In this document: in pieces, positions 51,694 to 63,030 of the stretch
Position numbering within the stretch: position 1 is the first letter of the stretch
Layout of the letters: each line of letters begins with the position of its first letter
From: Nemophila menziesii
Taxonomy: Eukaryota > Streptophyta > Magnoliopsida > Boraginales > Hydrophyllaceae
Direction: 5' to 3'
Length of the DNA stretch: 64,000 bases
Assembly (NCBI GenBank): GCA_029959085.1
Contig: JARWIR010000047.1
Span: forward strand, 2,418,001 to 2,482,000
Notes under the pieces: model-generated
What the model was told of the DNA's origin: nothing
Database searches by the model: none
The model's input: only the letters and a program-made list of their open reading frames with translations
Made by a program: the position numbers and the translations under genes

Positions 51694-52165
51694 TTATAAT
51701 ATAAAATATAAATAAAATTAAATAGTTTTAAAAATTTGAATTTTGAAATTTGGGAACTTAATTTTATATTTCTCACTAATAGTGAAAAATAAATATAGTT
51801 GCATATAGGAGATTATCGCAAACCAATATGTATTTCATTATTGTACAAATGGTAATTATATAAAGATATGTTTTATCATCCATCGAACAAATATTAAACA
51901 GAGTAACGCTTAACTTAACTAGCTAAAATAACAGGATTTTTATTTTAGCAAATCATGAATTTTCAAACTAGTGAGACAAAAAATATTTCTAAGACTTATT
52001 TTCAGCCTTCCTAGTCCTCTTGCCTAATATCTCCTCATAATGGAATTTTAGATGAGTATGGAATTGGTTAATCATCCATCTATTATAGAAAAATGATAAA
52101 ATTGAGTGATTCCAAAATTGAATTAATCTCTAATGAAACCGTTAGTGTTATAAATTCTCTAGAGT

Positions 52166-52417
52166 ATGAGCTTTTACCTCTTAAGCCATATAAGGAGACA
52201 TGACATTTACTTATATAATCATGGGGTAAATATTTATTTCGGGATGTTTTACAAGTATAAATACCCCACAAAAGACATTACGAATAAATGTGTAGTATTA
52301 CAACACGCCTATGAGAAATCTGGGATTTCCTCCTACTTTGGGAAGTGTACTTATGATTCCAACGAGGCCACCTTTTCATGGAGCTGCCTAGTCACCAAAT
52401 ATGAACTAATCAACTAG
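52166..52417 (+). pseudogene. Segment a of U14, open frame
   Basis: Uninterrupted 83 codons. LLSHIRR and PTKDITN are private changes. Confidence 0.4.
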
Positions 52418-53695
52418 ATATCCTGATTAATGAAAAATATTTACCCATAACTAATATTAGATTGTTCCTTTAATAATTGAGATTTTTATTAAGCTTGGCC
52501 TAATTCTTTTCAAATAAACAAATAAGGGTGGAGAAGCTCTTATGATCAATATACAAAAATCCTAAATTGTAATATTTTTCTTATACTTTAAATACATAAT
52601 TGATTACATGATAAATTTACTCGATAAAGGGATCTTGTGTAACTATTTTTAATTTATATGAAGTTAGATTAAACTCAGTTTTTGTCAAGAATGCAAATGT
52701 CTAAAGAAATTAAAAAAGTAACTTTAATTCCTATATCCACAAAAATACCCTATTTAAGAGACCATGATTACTTTTTATATTACGTCTTTATTAGAAAATA
52801 TAAGAATGTAAAATTTATATAAAGATAGTATTATAAATGTTGAGAATTGTTTTTATATTATAAATAGATATATGATATTTTGCATTTCTTTTTAGGAAGA
52901 TAGTAAAATAAAGTTGAACATAGAGAGTATTTAAAGTAATTTCATTGAATGCATATATTAAAATTTCAATGAATTTCAACATAAAGATTAACATTGACTG
53001 ATATCAGTAAGGGATTCATGGTATTATTTAAAATTATTTTATTAATATTTAGATAGTATATTAACATAATTTATTGTAATATTTGACTTTTATCTAAAAA
53101 AGAAAAATCTAAAATGTATAAGAATATCTAATATTGCAAATTCAACAAGTGAATCATATCTTCCTTCTCCACTTGGATGGCTTTTTCTCACAAATTCCCC
53201 TTATTTTTCATCAAGCATTCATTGAGATTGTCTTCCTTTTGCACCTGATCATCTATTTCCAATCACGTTTTATGCAGATCCAGATGAATTGCTCCCTACC
53301 TTAATCAAAAATTCGACTGTGCCAGAGCTGGTTTCTTTCCTTTGGGGTGTACCCTTTTCTTGATCCGCAATTCTGTAAACAAACAAAAACTATATAATAT
53401 TTATAAGGCTTGATTTTTTGTCAAAAAAAACATATTTAGCATTAGCAAAATATTATTGTAAATTAGTAAAAAATAATATAATTGAAATCTTAATTGAAAT
53501 GTTTCTATTAAACAAAAGGGTTGCTAATTGATAATTGTATCAGAATTATATTTGTTAGTTTTCAAAGAAACAAGTGAAACAATGGAAGAAAAGTTTTTGA
53601 GCTCTTAAGATGACCACATATATTTACCCAATAAAAACAATCAGTTATCCGTAATTTTATTTAATTAAAGTTATATTTAAAATTGATTTTTTTAG

Positions 53696-53975
53696 TATAT
53701 ATGTAAGACGGAAAGAAGATTTTTTACACAAGTTTATATCCATGAACGAGGAACCTGGGAAGATTTATAAGCACTATTGTAAGGATTATCCGATAGAGAA
53801 AGCTAAGGCTAAAGAGGGATCTAAGCCTGAAAAATGCAATGGTCACTTGTTGCGAGATTTTATCAAGGAATGCTGGTTAAAATGTGGCTGCAACATTAAG
53901 CTATGTAAGAATAGAGTAGTCTAGCAAGACATTTCTCGCAAGTTGCAAGTTATACTCACAAAAAACTATTTTTGA
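53696..53975 (+). pseudogene. Segment b of U14, early stop
   Basis: Open to CKNRVV, then TAG (GTAGTCTAGC). The stop falls one codon after the type A one and arises from a different change. C-to-Y in KDYPIE also occurs. About 80 bp upstream of the exon are missing. Confidence 0.75.
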
Positions 53976-54164
53976 ATTAAAAAAACAAACCTTTTTTTTC
54001 ACGGAGTAATTGAAATATGATGGTTAACGATCTTATGTGGGATCGACAATGCACTTTGTCTTCTTGAGATCGGAGGTTTGGACATATCCATAGACAAGAT
54101 TATAGAAACATAATACAGAAATAGCGTCAAGGGAGGTAGTTGTGGGTGTCGACTTTGAATAGAG

Positions 54165-54312
54165 TTAGGGTTGGGTTACAATAAACTATGCAACCCAACC
54201 TATTAAAAAGTAGTCCAACTAAAAAGACACGGAGACAAACATCTTTTAGACCAGCCCAAGTTTTGGATTAGTCCAATCCAAAGTCACACTGGCCAAATAT
54301 TTTTTTAGCCCA
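54165..54312 (+). promoter_or_regulatory. Promoter-like stretch, U14
   Basis: TTAGGGTT at 54165, directly after a deletion; AGCCCA at 54307. Confidence 0.33.
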
Positions 54313-54587
54313 ACCTATGTTTTATAAGAGATATTATAGTTTTTGGGTGGAGCTATATCGTAAAAGGGCAAAGTTTGGTTACAGCGTAACAATTTAAAAT
54401 TATCCCAACCTATTTAAAATTAAAAGGCACAAGGGCCAAATACTCTAAGAGCACAACATATTTTTTACAACATAATGTCCAAATTTTAAATTAATTATTC
54501 GGGATCAACCCCAATAAACACACTAGTCATTAAGTTCCCATTTTCGAAAACAATAATTATATATGCAAGTTTTATGGACGAATCAAA

Positions 54588-54872
54588 ATGGTTTTATTTC
54601 TGGCTATGATCTTACGTAATTTTAAATATAAAATCTAAAATTTTGAAGGGATTTTGTTTGAGCGCTGGTAAAGATACACATTTATTAAAACAATATTTGC
54701 AAAAACACAAAACCAAGAAGAAAAAAAAGTATGTGAGGATAGAAGGTTCGGAAAAGTAAGTGCAAAAATGAAAACAAATATAAACTAAAATACAATCCTT
54801 AACGTGAGACCAGTTATATCCTCCATATATATTTATGCTTGTTGTGATCAAAACAGATCTATAAATAAGTGA
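54588..54872 (+). pseudogene. Segment c of U14, broken
   Basis: Shares GGTTCGGAAAAG and AAACTAAAATAC with U0; the latter puts a TAA in frame. Confidence 0.26.
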
Positions 54873-55442
54873 TTTTTGATGAAGAACCGAGTAAGTAAAC
54901 TAGATACCCAAAGCTGACAAAAATACAAACAAGTAAGAGTGACTTTCCATGTAAATATCGATGAATAGCTCCTTTCCATGAAGATTAAAACTTAATTCTG
55001 AAGTGGCTGTTTAGCAAACGAAATTCCTATTGGCAAGAGATATATTTGCACCTAAAATGGACTTACAAGAATAACAGGGGACAAAGTAACAAAGACAGAT
55101 GAATTTGGAGGATTGGCTTATAGTTGAAGATTAAGATCATCTTTTCTCGTTCTCTGCGTATGTCGCATTTTCTATTTCATGAACATCATGCACGCCTAAC
55201 CTGAAAAAATAGAGCATCATTCTTCTATGTATCATGTTTTATTTATTAGATTTGTTAGTTTAGCTTTAAATTTTGACCAGATAAATATTGACCTGAAACT
55301 TTAAGGTTTCTTTGTTTTTACTCGCGTGTTACATTTTTCGAACACATCTCAAATGACCCAACTTGCTGAATGCAATATTTAATATTATTAATCAGAATAA
55401 GTAAAATGTTGTCCTAGTTAATATTTGAATTATATTTTTATA

Positions 55443-55669
55443 CGCCCTCCTTCCAACTTTATTTATTCTCCTTTTTTCGTGAGGAATGATTAAGAATTTT
55501 TTTATTAGCATCTCAATTTGAAATATCACTCTTACTCAATAAGTATAAGGTTATTTATTGCACTACTCCTTTTAACTAATTAAAAGGTGTCTTTATATTG
55601 TAAAATAAAACAAAAACTTATTGAAAATCCTCTTTAAAAAAGCTGGAGAAAAAAAATGGACATGGGAAG
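55443..55669. mobile_element. Stowaway-like MITE, U15
   Basis: Right end GGACATGGGAAG. Confidence 0.62.
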
Positions 55670-56135
55670 TTATAATATAAAATATAAATAGAATTAAAAA
55701 TTTGAATTTTGAAATTTGGGAACTTAATTTTATATTTCTCAGTAATAGTGAAAAATTAATATAGTTGCATATAAGATATTATCGCAATCCAATATGTATT
55801 TCATTATTGTACAAATGGTAACTATATAAATATATGTTTTATAATCCATTGAACAAATATTAAACAGAGTAACGCTTAACTTAACTAGCTAAAATAACAG
55901 GATTTTTATTTTAGCAAATCATGAATTTTCAAACTAGTGAGACCAAAAATATTTCTAAGACTTGTTTTCAACCTTCCTAGCTAGTCCTATTGCCTAATAT
56001 CTCCTCATAATGGCATTTTAGATGAGTATGGAATTGTTGAATCATCCATCTATTATAGTTCAATGATAAAATTGAGTGATTCCAAAATTGAATTAATCTC
56101 TAATGAAACCGTTAGTGTTATAAATTCTCTAGAGT

Positions 56136-56387
56136 ATGAGTTTTTACCTTTTAAGCTATATAAGGAGACATGACATTTACTTATATAATCATGGGTTAAA
56201 TATTTATTTCGTGATGTTTTACAAGTATAAATATCCCACAATTGACATTACGAATAAGTGTGTAGTATTACAACACGCCTATGAGAAATCTGGGATTTCC
56301 TCCTACTTTGGGAAGTGTACTTATGATTCCAACGAGGCCACCTTTTCATGGAGCTGCCTAGTCACCAAATATGAACTAATCAACTAG
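56136..56387 (+). pseudogene. Segment a of U15, SUVR-like pre-SET N-terminal relic, open frame
   Basis: An 83-codon open frame. Its last third (VVLQHAY..., SGISSYFGKC, then SWSCLVTKYE) has the order and spacing I remember for the start of the SUVR pre-SET domain: an 'xYQNAYV' strand, a 'CCSSCFGDC' cluster and a later 'CACA' pair. Here two of those cysteines would be Tyr and Trp. Just upstream, in another frame, SKIELISNETVS and FLPLKLY resemble the 'VKISLVNE...LPxFxY' stretch of the same proteins. A good acceptor (TTTTTATTTTAG) lies about 230 bp upstream. It precedes segment b on the same strand, as expected for one gene. The match is weak, so another identity is possible. Confidence 0.42.
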
Positions 56388-57734
56388 ATATCCTGATTAA
56401 TGAAAAATATTTATCCATAACTAATATTAGATTGTTCCTTTAATAATTGTGATTTTTATTAAGCTTGGCCTAATTCTTTTCAAATAAACAAATAAGGGTG
56501 GAGAAGCTCTTATGATCAATATACATAATTCCTAAATTGTAATATTTTCTTATACTTTAAATACATAATTGATTACATGATAAATTTACTCGATAAAGGG
56601 ATCTTGTTTAACTATTTTTAATTTATATGAAGTTAGATTAAACTCTGTTTTTGTCAAGAATGCAAATGACTAAAGAAATTAAAAAAGTAACTTTAAGTCC
56701 TATGTCCACAAAAATATCCAATTTTAGAGACCATGATTACTTTTTATATTCCATCTTTATTAGAAAATATAAGAATGTTAAGTTTATATAAAGATAGCAT
56801 TAAAAATGTTGAGAATTGTTTTTATATTATAAATAGATAAATGATATTTTGCATTTCTTTTTAGGAAGATAGTAAAATAAAGTTGAACATAGAGAGTATT
56901 TAAAGTAATTGCATTGAATGCATATATTAAAATTTCAATAAATTTCAACATAAAGAGTAACATTAACTGTCAGTAAGGGATTCATGGTATTATTTAAAAT
57001 TATTTTATTAATATTTAGGTAGTATATTAACATAATTTATTGTAATATTTGACTTTTATCTAAAAAAGAAAAATCTAAAATGTATAAGAATATCTAATAT
57101 TGCAAATTCAACAAGTGAATCATATCTTCCTTATCCACTTGGATGGCTTTTTCTCACAAATTCCCCTTATTTTTAATCAAGCATTCATTGATATTGTCTT
57201 CCCTTTGCACCTGATCTTCTATTTCCAATCACGTTTTCTTCTGATCCAAATGACTTGCTCCCTACCTTAATCAAAATTTCGACTGTGCCAGAGCTAGTTT
57301 CTTTCCTTTGGGGTGTACCCTTTTCTTGATCCGCAATTCTGTAAACAAACAAAAACTATATAATATTTATAAGGCTTGATTTTTTGTCAAAAAAACATAT
57401 TTAGCATTAGCAAAATATTATTGTAAATTAATAAAAAAGAATATTATTGAAATCTTAATTGAAATGTTTCTATTAAACAAAAGGGTTGCTAATTGATATT
57501 TGTATCAGAATTATATTTGTTAGTTTTTAAAGAAACAAGTGAAACAATGGAAGAAAAGTTTTTGAGCTCTTAAGATGACCACATATATTTACCCAATAAA
57601 AACAATCAGTTATCCGTAATTTTATTTAATTAAAGTTATATTAAACAGGTGAAGAATGCAATAGAAGTATTAGAAATATATGGATGGGTCTTTCTTGAAA
57701 AATATATAATATTTATTAAAATTGATTTTTTTAG

Positions 57735-58014
57735 TATATATGTAAGACAAAGAGAAGATTTCTTATACAAGTTTATATCCATGAACGAGGAACCTGGGTC
57801 GAATTATAAGCACTATTGTAAGGATTGTCCGATAGAGAAAGCTAAGGCTAAAGAGGGATCTAAGCCTGAAAAATGCAACGTTCACTTGTTGCGAGATTTT
57901 ATCAAGGAATGCTGGTTAAAATGTGGCTGCAACCTTAAGCAATGTAAGAATAGAGTAGTCCAGCAAGACATTTCTCGCAAGTTGCAGGTTATACTCACAA
58001 AAAACTATTTTTGA
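57735..58014 (+). pseudogene. Segment b of U15, SUVR-type pre-SET exon relic, best preserved
   Basis: The longest clean copy. The open frame runs 57649-58014 (121 codons, beginning at a GTG); the exon proper probably starts at 57735 after TTTTTTTAG. The order is REDFLYKFISM, YCKDCPIEKAKAKE, EKCNVHLLRDFIKECW, KCGCNLKQCKNRVVQQ, then LQVILTKNYF. In SUVR proteins this region binds structural zinc next to the catalytic SET domain, which is absent here. The Cys cluster is C-x3-C-x-C-x4-C; from memory the usual spacing ends in x3. With no SET domain and no ATG-led exon chain, I call it a gene fragment. Transcription cannot be excluded. Confidence 0.78.
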
Positions 58015-58632
58015 ATAAAAAAAACAAACCTTTTTTTCACGGAGTAATTGAATTGTGATGGTCAACGATCTTATGTGGGATAGAAAATGCACTTTGTCTT
58101 CTTTAGATCTGAGGTTCGGACATATCCATAGACAAGATTATAGAAACATAATACAGAAATAGCGTCAAGGAAGGTAGTTGTGGGTGTCGACTTTGAATAG
58201 CGTTTGAGTAACAGAAGCGGTAATATTGTTATTATTTGGGACTATATTTTAAGCGGCGGAGTTAGGGCTTGGTTACAATAATCTATGCAGCCCAACCTAT
58301 TAAAAAGTATTCCAACTATAAAGATAAAGAAAAAAATATTTTTTAGACCAGCCCAAGTTTTGGATTAGTCCAATCCAAAGTCACACTTGCCAAAAATTTT
58401 TTAAGCCCACCCTATGTTTAATAAAAGATATTATAGTTTTTGGGTGGAGCTATATCGTAAAAGGACGAAGTTTGGCCACAAGGGCCAAATACTCAGCATA
58501 ACCTTTTTTTTACAATATAATGTCCAAATTTTAAATTAATTATTCGGGATCAACCCCAATAAACACACTAGTCATTAAGTTCCCATTTTCAAAAACAATA
58601 ATTATATATGCAAGTTTTATGGACGGATCAAA

Positions 58633-58918
58633 ATGGTTTTATTTCTGGCTATGATGTTACGTAATTTTATATATTAAATCTAAAATTTTAAAGGGATTTT
58701 GTGCGAGCGTTGGTAAAGATACACATTTATTAAAACAATGTTTGCAAAAACACAAAACCAAGAAGAAAAAAAGGGTATGTGAGGATAGAAGGTTCCGAAA
58801 AGTAAGTGCAAAAATGAAAACAAATATAAACAAAAATACAATCCTTAACGAGAGACCAGTTATATCCTCCAAATATATTTATGTCTGTTGTAATCAAAAC
58901 AGATCTATAAATAAGTGA
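58633..58918 (+). pseudogene. Segment c of U15, broken
   Basis: Type B with ATATATTAAATC near the start. The downstream part is close to U11. Confidence 0.26.
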
Positions 58919-59489
58919 TTTTTGATGAAGAACCGAGTAAGTAAACTAGATATCCAAAGCTGACAAAAATACAAACAAGTAAGGGTGACTTCCAATGTGA
59001 AAATCGATGAATAGCTCCTTTCCATGAAGATTAAAACTCAATTCCGAAGTGGCTGTTTAGCAAACGAAATTCCTAGTGGCAAGAGATATATTTCCACCCA
59101 AAATGGACTTACAAGAATAACAGGGGACAAAGTAAAAAGGACAGATGAATTTGGGAATTGGCTTATTGTTGAAGATTAAGATCATGTTTTCTCGTTCGCT
59201 GCGTATGTCGCATTTTCTACTTCATGAACATCATGCACGCCTAAGCTGAAAAAATAGAGCATCCTTCTTCTATGAGTCATGTTTTATTTATTAGAATTTG
59301 TTTGTTTAGCTTTAACTTTTGACCAGATAAATATTGAACTGAATATTTAAGCTTTCTTTGTTTTTACTCGCGTGTTACATTTTACGAACACAACTCAAAT
59401 TGACCCAACTTGCTGTGTGCAATATTTAATATTATTAATCAGAATAAGTAAAATGTTGTCCTAGTTAATATTTGAACTATATTTTTATA

Positions 59490-59716
59490 CGCCCTCGTTC
59501 CAACTTTATTTATTCACCTTTTTACGTGAGGAATGATTAAGAATTTTTTATTAGCATCTCTATTTGAAATATCACTCTTACTCAACAAGTATAAGGTTAT
59601 TTATTGCACTACTCCTTTTAACTAATTAAAAGGTGTCTTTATATTGTAAAATAAAACAAAAACTTATTGAACACCCTCTTTTAAAAAGCTGAAGAAAAAA
59701 AGATGGACATGGGGAG
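59490..59716. mobile_element. Stowaway-like MITE, U16
   Basis: Left end CGCCCTCGTTCC. Confidence 0.62.
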
Positions 59717-60187
59717 TTATAATATAAAATATAAATGGAATTAAATAGTTTTAAAAATTTGAATTTTGAAATTTGGGAACTTAATTTTATATTTCTCAAT
59801 AATAGTGAAAATTAATATAGTTGCATATAAGATATTATCGCAATCCAATATGTATTTCATTATTGTACAAATGGTAACTATATAAAGATATGTTTTATCA
59901 TCCATCGAACAAATATTAAACAGAGTAACGCTTAACTTAACTAGCTAAAATAACATGATTTTTATTTTAGCAAATCATGAATTTTCAAACTAGTGAGACA
60001 AAAAATATTTCTAAGACTTGTTTTCAACCTTCCTAGTCCTCTTGCCTAATATCTCCTCATAATGTCATTTTAGATGAGTATGGAATTGTTGAATCATCCA
60101 TCTATTATAGTTAAATGATAAAATTGAGTGATTCCAAAATTGAATTCATCTCTAATGAAACCGTTAGTGTTATAAATTCTCTAGAGT

Positions 60188-60439
60188 GTGAGTTTTTACC
60201 TCTTAAGCTATATAAGGAGACATGACATTTACTTATATAATAATGGGGTAAATATTTATTTCGGGATGTTTTACAAGTATAAATACCCCACAAATGACAT
60301 TACGAATAAATATGTAGTATTACAACACGCCTATGAGAAATCTGGGATTTCCTCCTACTTTGGGAAGTGTACTTATGATTCCAACGAGGCCACCTTTTCA
60401 TGGAGCTGCCTAGTCACCAAATATGAACTAATCAACTAG
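60188..60439 (+). pseudogene. Segment a of U16, open frame without ATG
   Basis: The frame is open for 83 codons, but the usual ATG is GTG (GAGTGTGAG). It reads NKYVVLQHAY, so the upstream Cys is lost. Confidence 0.4.
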
Positions 60440-61779
60440 ATATCCTGATTAATGAAAAATATTTACCCATAACTAATATTAGATTGTTCCTTTAATAATG
60501 TTGATTTTTATTAAGCTTGGCCTAATTCTTTTCAAATAAACAAATAAGGGTGGAGAAGCTCTTATGATCAATATACATAATTCCTAAATTGTAATATTTT
60601 CTTATACTTTAAATACATAATTGATTACATGATAAATTTACTCGATAAAGTGATCTTGTGTAACTATTTTTAATTTATATGAAGTTAGATTAAACTCTGT
60701 TTTTGTTAAGAATGCAAATGTCTAAAGAAATTAAAAAAGTAACTTTAAGTCCAATGTCCACAAAAATACCCTATTTCAGAGACCATGATTACTTTTTATA
60801 TTACATCTTTATTAGAAAATATAAGAATGTAAAATTTATATAAAGATAGTATTATAAATGTTGAGAATTGTTTTTATATTATAAATAGATATATGATATT
60901 TTGCATTTCTTTTTAGGAAGATAGTAAAATAAAGTTGAACATAGAGAGTATATAAAGTAATTGCATTGAATGCATATATTAAAATTTCAATGAATTTCAA
61001 CATAAAGAGTAACATTAACTGATATCAGTAAGGGATTCATGGTATTATTTAAAATTATTTTATTAATATTTAGATAGTATATTAATATAATTTATTGTAA
61101 TATTTGACTTTTATCTAAAAAAAAAAAAATCTAAAATGTATAAGAATATCTAATATTGCAAATTCAACAAGTGAATCATATCTTCCTTATCCACTTAGAT
61201 GGCTTTTTCTAACAAATTCCCCTAATTTTTCATCAAGAATTCATTGAGATTGTCTTCCCTTTGCACCTGATCTTCTATTTCCAATCACGTTTTCTTCAGA
61301 TCCAAATGAATTGCTCCCTACCTTAATCAAAAATTCGACTGTGCCAGAGCTGGTTTCTTTCCTTTGGGGTGTACCCTTTTCTTGATCCGCAATTCTGTAA
61401 ACAAACAAAAACTATATAATATTTATAAGGCTTGATTTTTTGTCAAAAAAACATATTTAGCATTAGCAAAATATTATTGTAGATTAATAAATAAGAATAT
61501 TATTGAAATCTTAATTGAAATGTTTCTATTAAACAAAAGGGTTGCTAATTGATATTTGTATCAGAATTATATTTGTTAGTTTTCAATGAAACAAGAAGAA
61601 AAGTTTTTGAGCTCTTAAGATGACCACATATATTTACCCAATAAAAACAATCAGTTATCCGCAATTTTATTTAATTAAAGTTATATTAAACATGTGAAGA
61701 ATGCAATAGAAGTATTAGAAATATATGGATAGGCCTTTCTTGAAAAATATATAATATTTATTAAAATTGATTTTTTTAG

Positions 61780-62059
61780 TATATATGTAAGACGGAGAGA
61801 AGATTTCTTACTCAAGTTTATATCCATGAACAAGGAACCTGGGAAGAATTATAAGCACTATTGTAAGGATTGTCCGATAGAGAAAACTAAGGCTAAAGAG
61901 GGATCTAAGCCTGAAAAATGAAACGGTCACTTGTTGCGAGATTTTATCAAGGAATGCTGGTTAAAATGTGGCTGCAACGTTAAGCAATGTAAGAATAGAG
62001 TAGTCCACCAAGACATTTCTCGCAAGTTGCAGGTTATACTCACTAAAAACTATTTTTGA
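61780..62059 (+). pseudogene. Segment b of U16, broken
   Basis: Same TGA as U12 in PEKCN. Private changes are MNKEP and IEKTKAK. Confidence 0.75.
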
Positions 62060-62307
62060 ATTAAAAAAACAAACCTTTTTTTCACGGAGTAATTGAAATA
62101 TGATGGTCAACGATCTTATGTGGGATCGAAAATGCACTTTGTCTTCTTGAGATCGGAGGTTTGGACATATCCATAGACAAGATTATAGAAACATAATACA
62201 GAAATAGCGTTCAAGGGAGGTACTTGTGGGTGTCGACTTTGAATAGCGTTTGAGTAACAGAAGTGGGAATATTGTTATTGTTTGGGACTATATATTAAGC
62301 GGCGGAG

Positions 62308-62468
62308 TTAGGGTTAGGTTACAATAAACTATGCAACCCAACCTATTAAAAAGTAGTCCGACTAAAAAGACACGGAGACAAACATTTTTTAGACCAGTTT
62401 TTTAGACCAGCCCAAGTTTTGGATTAGTCCAATCCAAAGTCACACTGGCCAAACATTTTTTTAGCCCA
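62308..62468 (+). promoter_or_regulatory. Promoter-like stretch, U16
   Basis: TTAGGGTTAGG at 62308-62318, by chance a longer telomere-like match; AGCCCA at 62463. A duplicated TTTTTTAGACCAG lies between them. Confidence 0.33.
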
Positions 62469-62744
62469 ACCTATGTTTTATAAGATATATTATAGTTTTT
62501 GGGTGGAGCTATATCGTAAAAGGACGAAGTTTGGTTACAGTGTACCAATTTAAAATTACCCCAACTTATTTAAAATTAAAAGCCACAAGGGCCAAATACT
62601 CTAAGAGCACAACATATTTTTTATAACATAATGTCCAAATTTTAAATTAATTTTTCTGGATCAACCCCAATAACCACACTAGTAATTAAGTTCCCATTTT
62701 AAAAAAATAATAATTATATATGCATGTCTTATGGACGGATCAAA

Positions 62745-63030
62745 ATGGTTTTATTTTTGGCTATGATCTTACGTAATTTTAAATATAAAATCTAAAATTT
62801 TGAAGGGATTTTGTGCGAGCGTTGGTAAAGATACACATTTATTAAAACAATATTTTCAAAAACACAAAAACAAGAATAAAAAAAGGGTATGTGAGGATAG
62901 AAGGTTCCGAAAAGTAAGTGCAAAAATGAAAACAAATATAAACAGAAATACAATCCTTAACGAGAGACCAGTTATATCCTCCAAATATATTTATCCTTGT
63001 TGTGATCAAAATAGATCTATAAATAAGTGA
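62745..63030 (+). pseudogene. Segment c of U16, partly open
   Basis: 76 codons open from 62800, with KHKNKNKKRVCEDRRF and YIYPCCDQN. Confidence 0.3.

Larger units (their letters stand above)
50886..54865 (+). repeat. U14, array unit (3,980 bp), type B
   Basis: Segment a is open. About 80 bp just upstream of segment b are deleted near 53678, and there is a deletion immediately upstream of the telo-box near 54164. The end of the unit resembles the left edge of the window. Confidence 0.95.
54866..58911 (+). repeat. U15, array unit (4,046 bp), type B
   Basis: Carries the best-preserved segment b (57735-58014, no stop) and an open segment a (56136-56387). The first ~1 kb resembles U1. The telo-box is altered to TTAGGGCTT. 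Confidence 0.95.
58912..63023 (+). repeat. U16, array unit (4,112 bp), type B
   Basis: Shares private variants with U12 about 16 kb upstream: TATTTCAGAGACC, AGATTAATAAATAAG, a TGA in segment b, and a duplicated TTTTTTAGACCAG just after the telo-box. Segment a is open, but its ATG is GTG. Confidence 0.95.

Noticed and set aside
58657..58872. Minus-strand hydrophobic frames (Phe/Leu-rich, about 70 codons) recurring in many units
   Set aside because: They are the complement of the A-rich segment c. Hydrophobicity follows from T-rich codons, and the frames come and go with indels.
62308..62318. TTAGGGTTAGG as interstitial telomere repeat
   Set aside because: Less than two repeat lengths. Sister units show it arose by a single base change from TTAGGGTTGGG.
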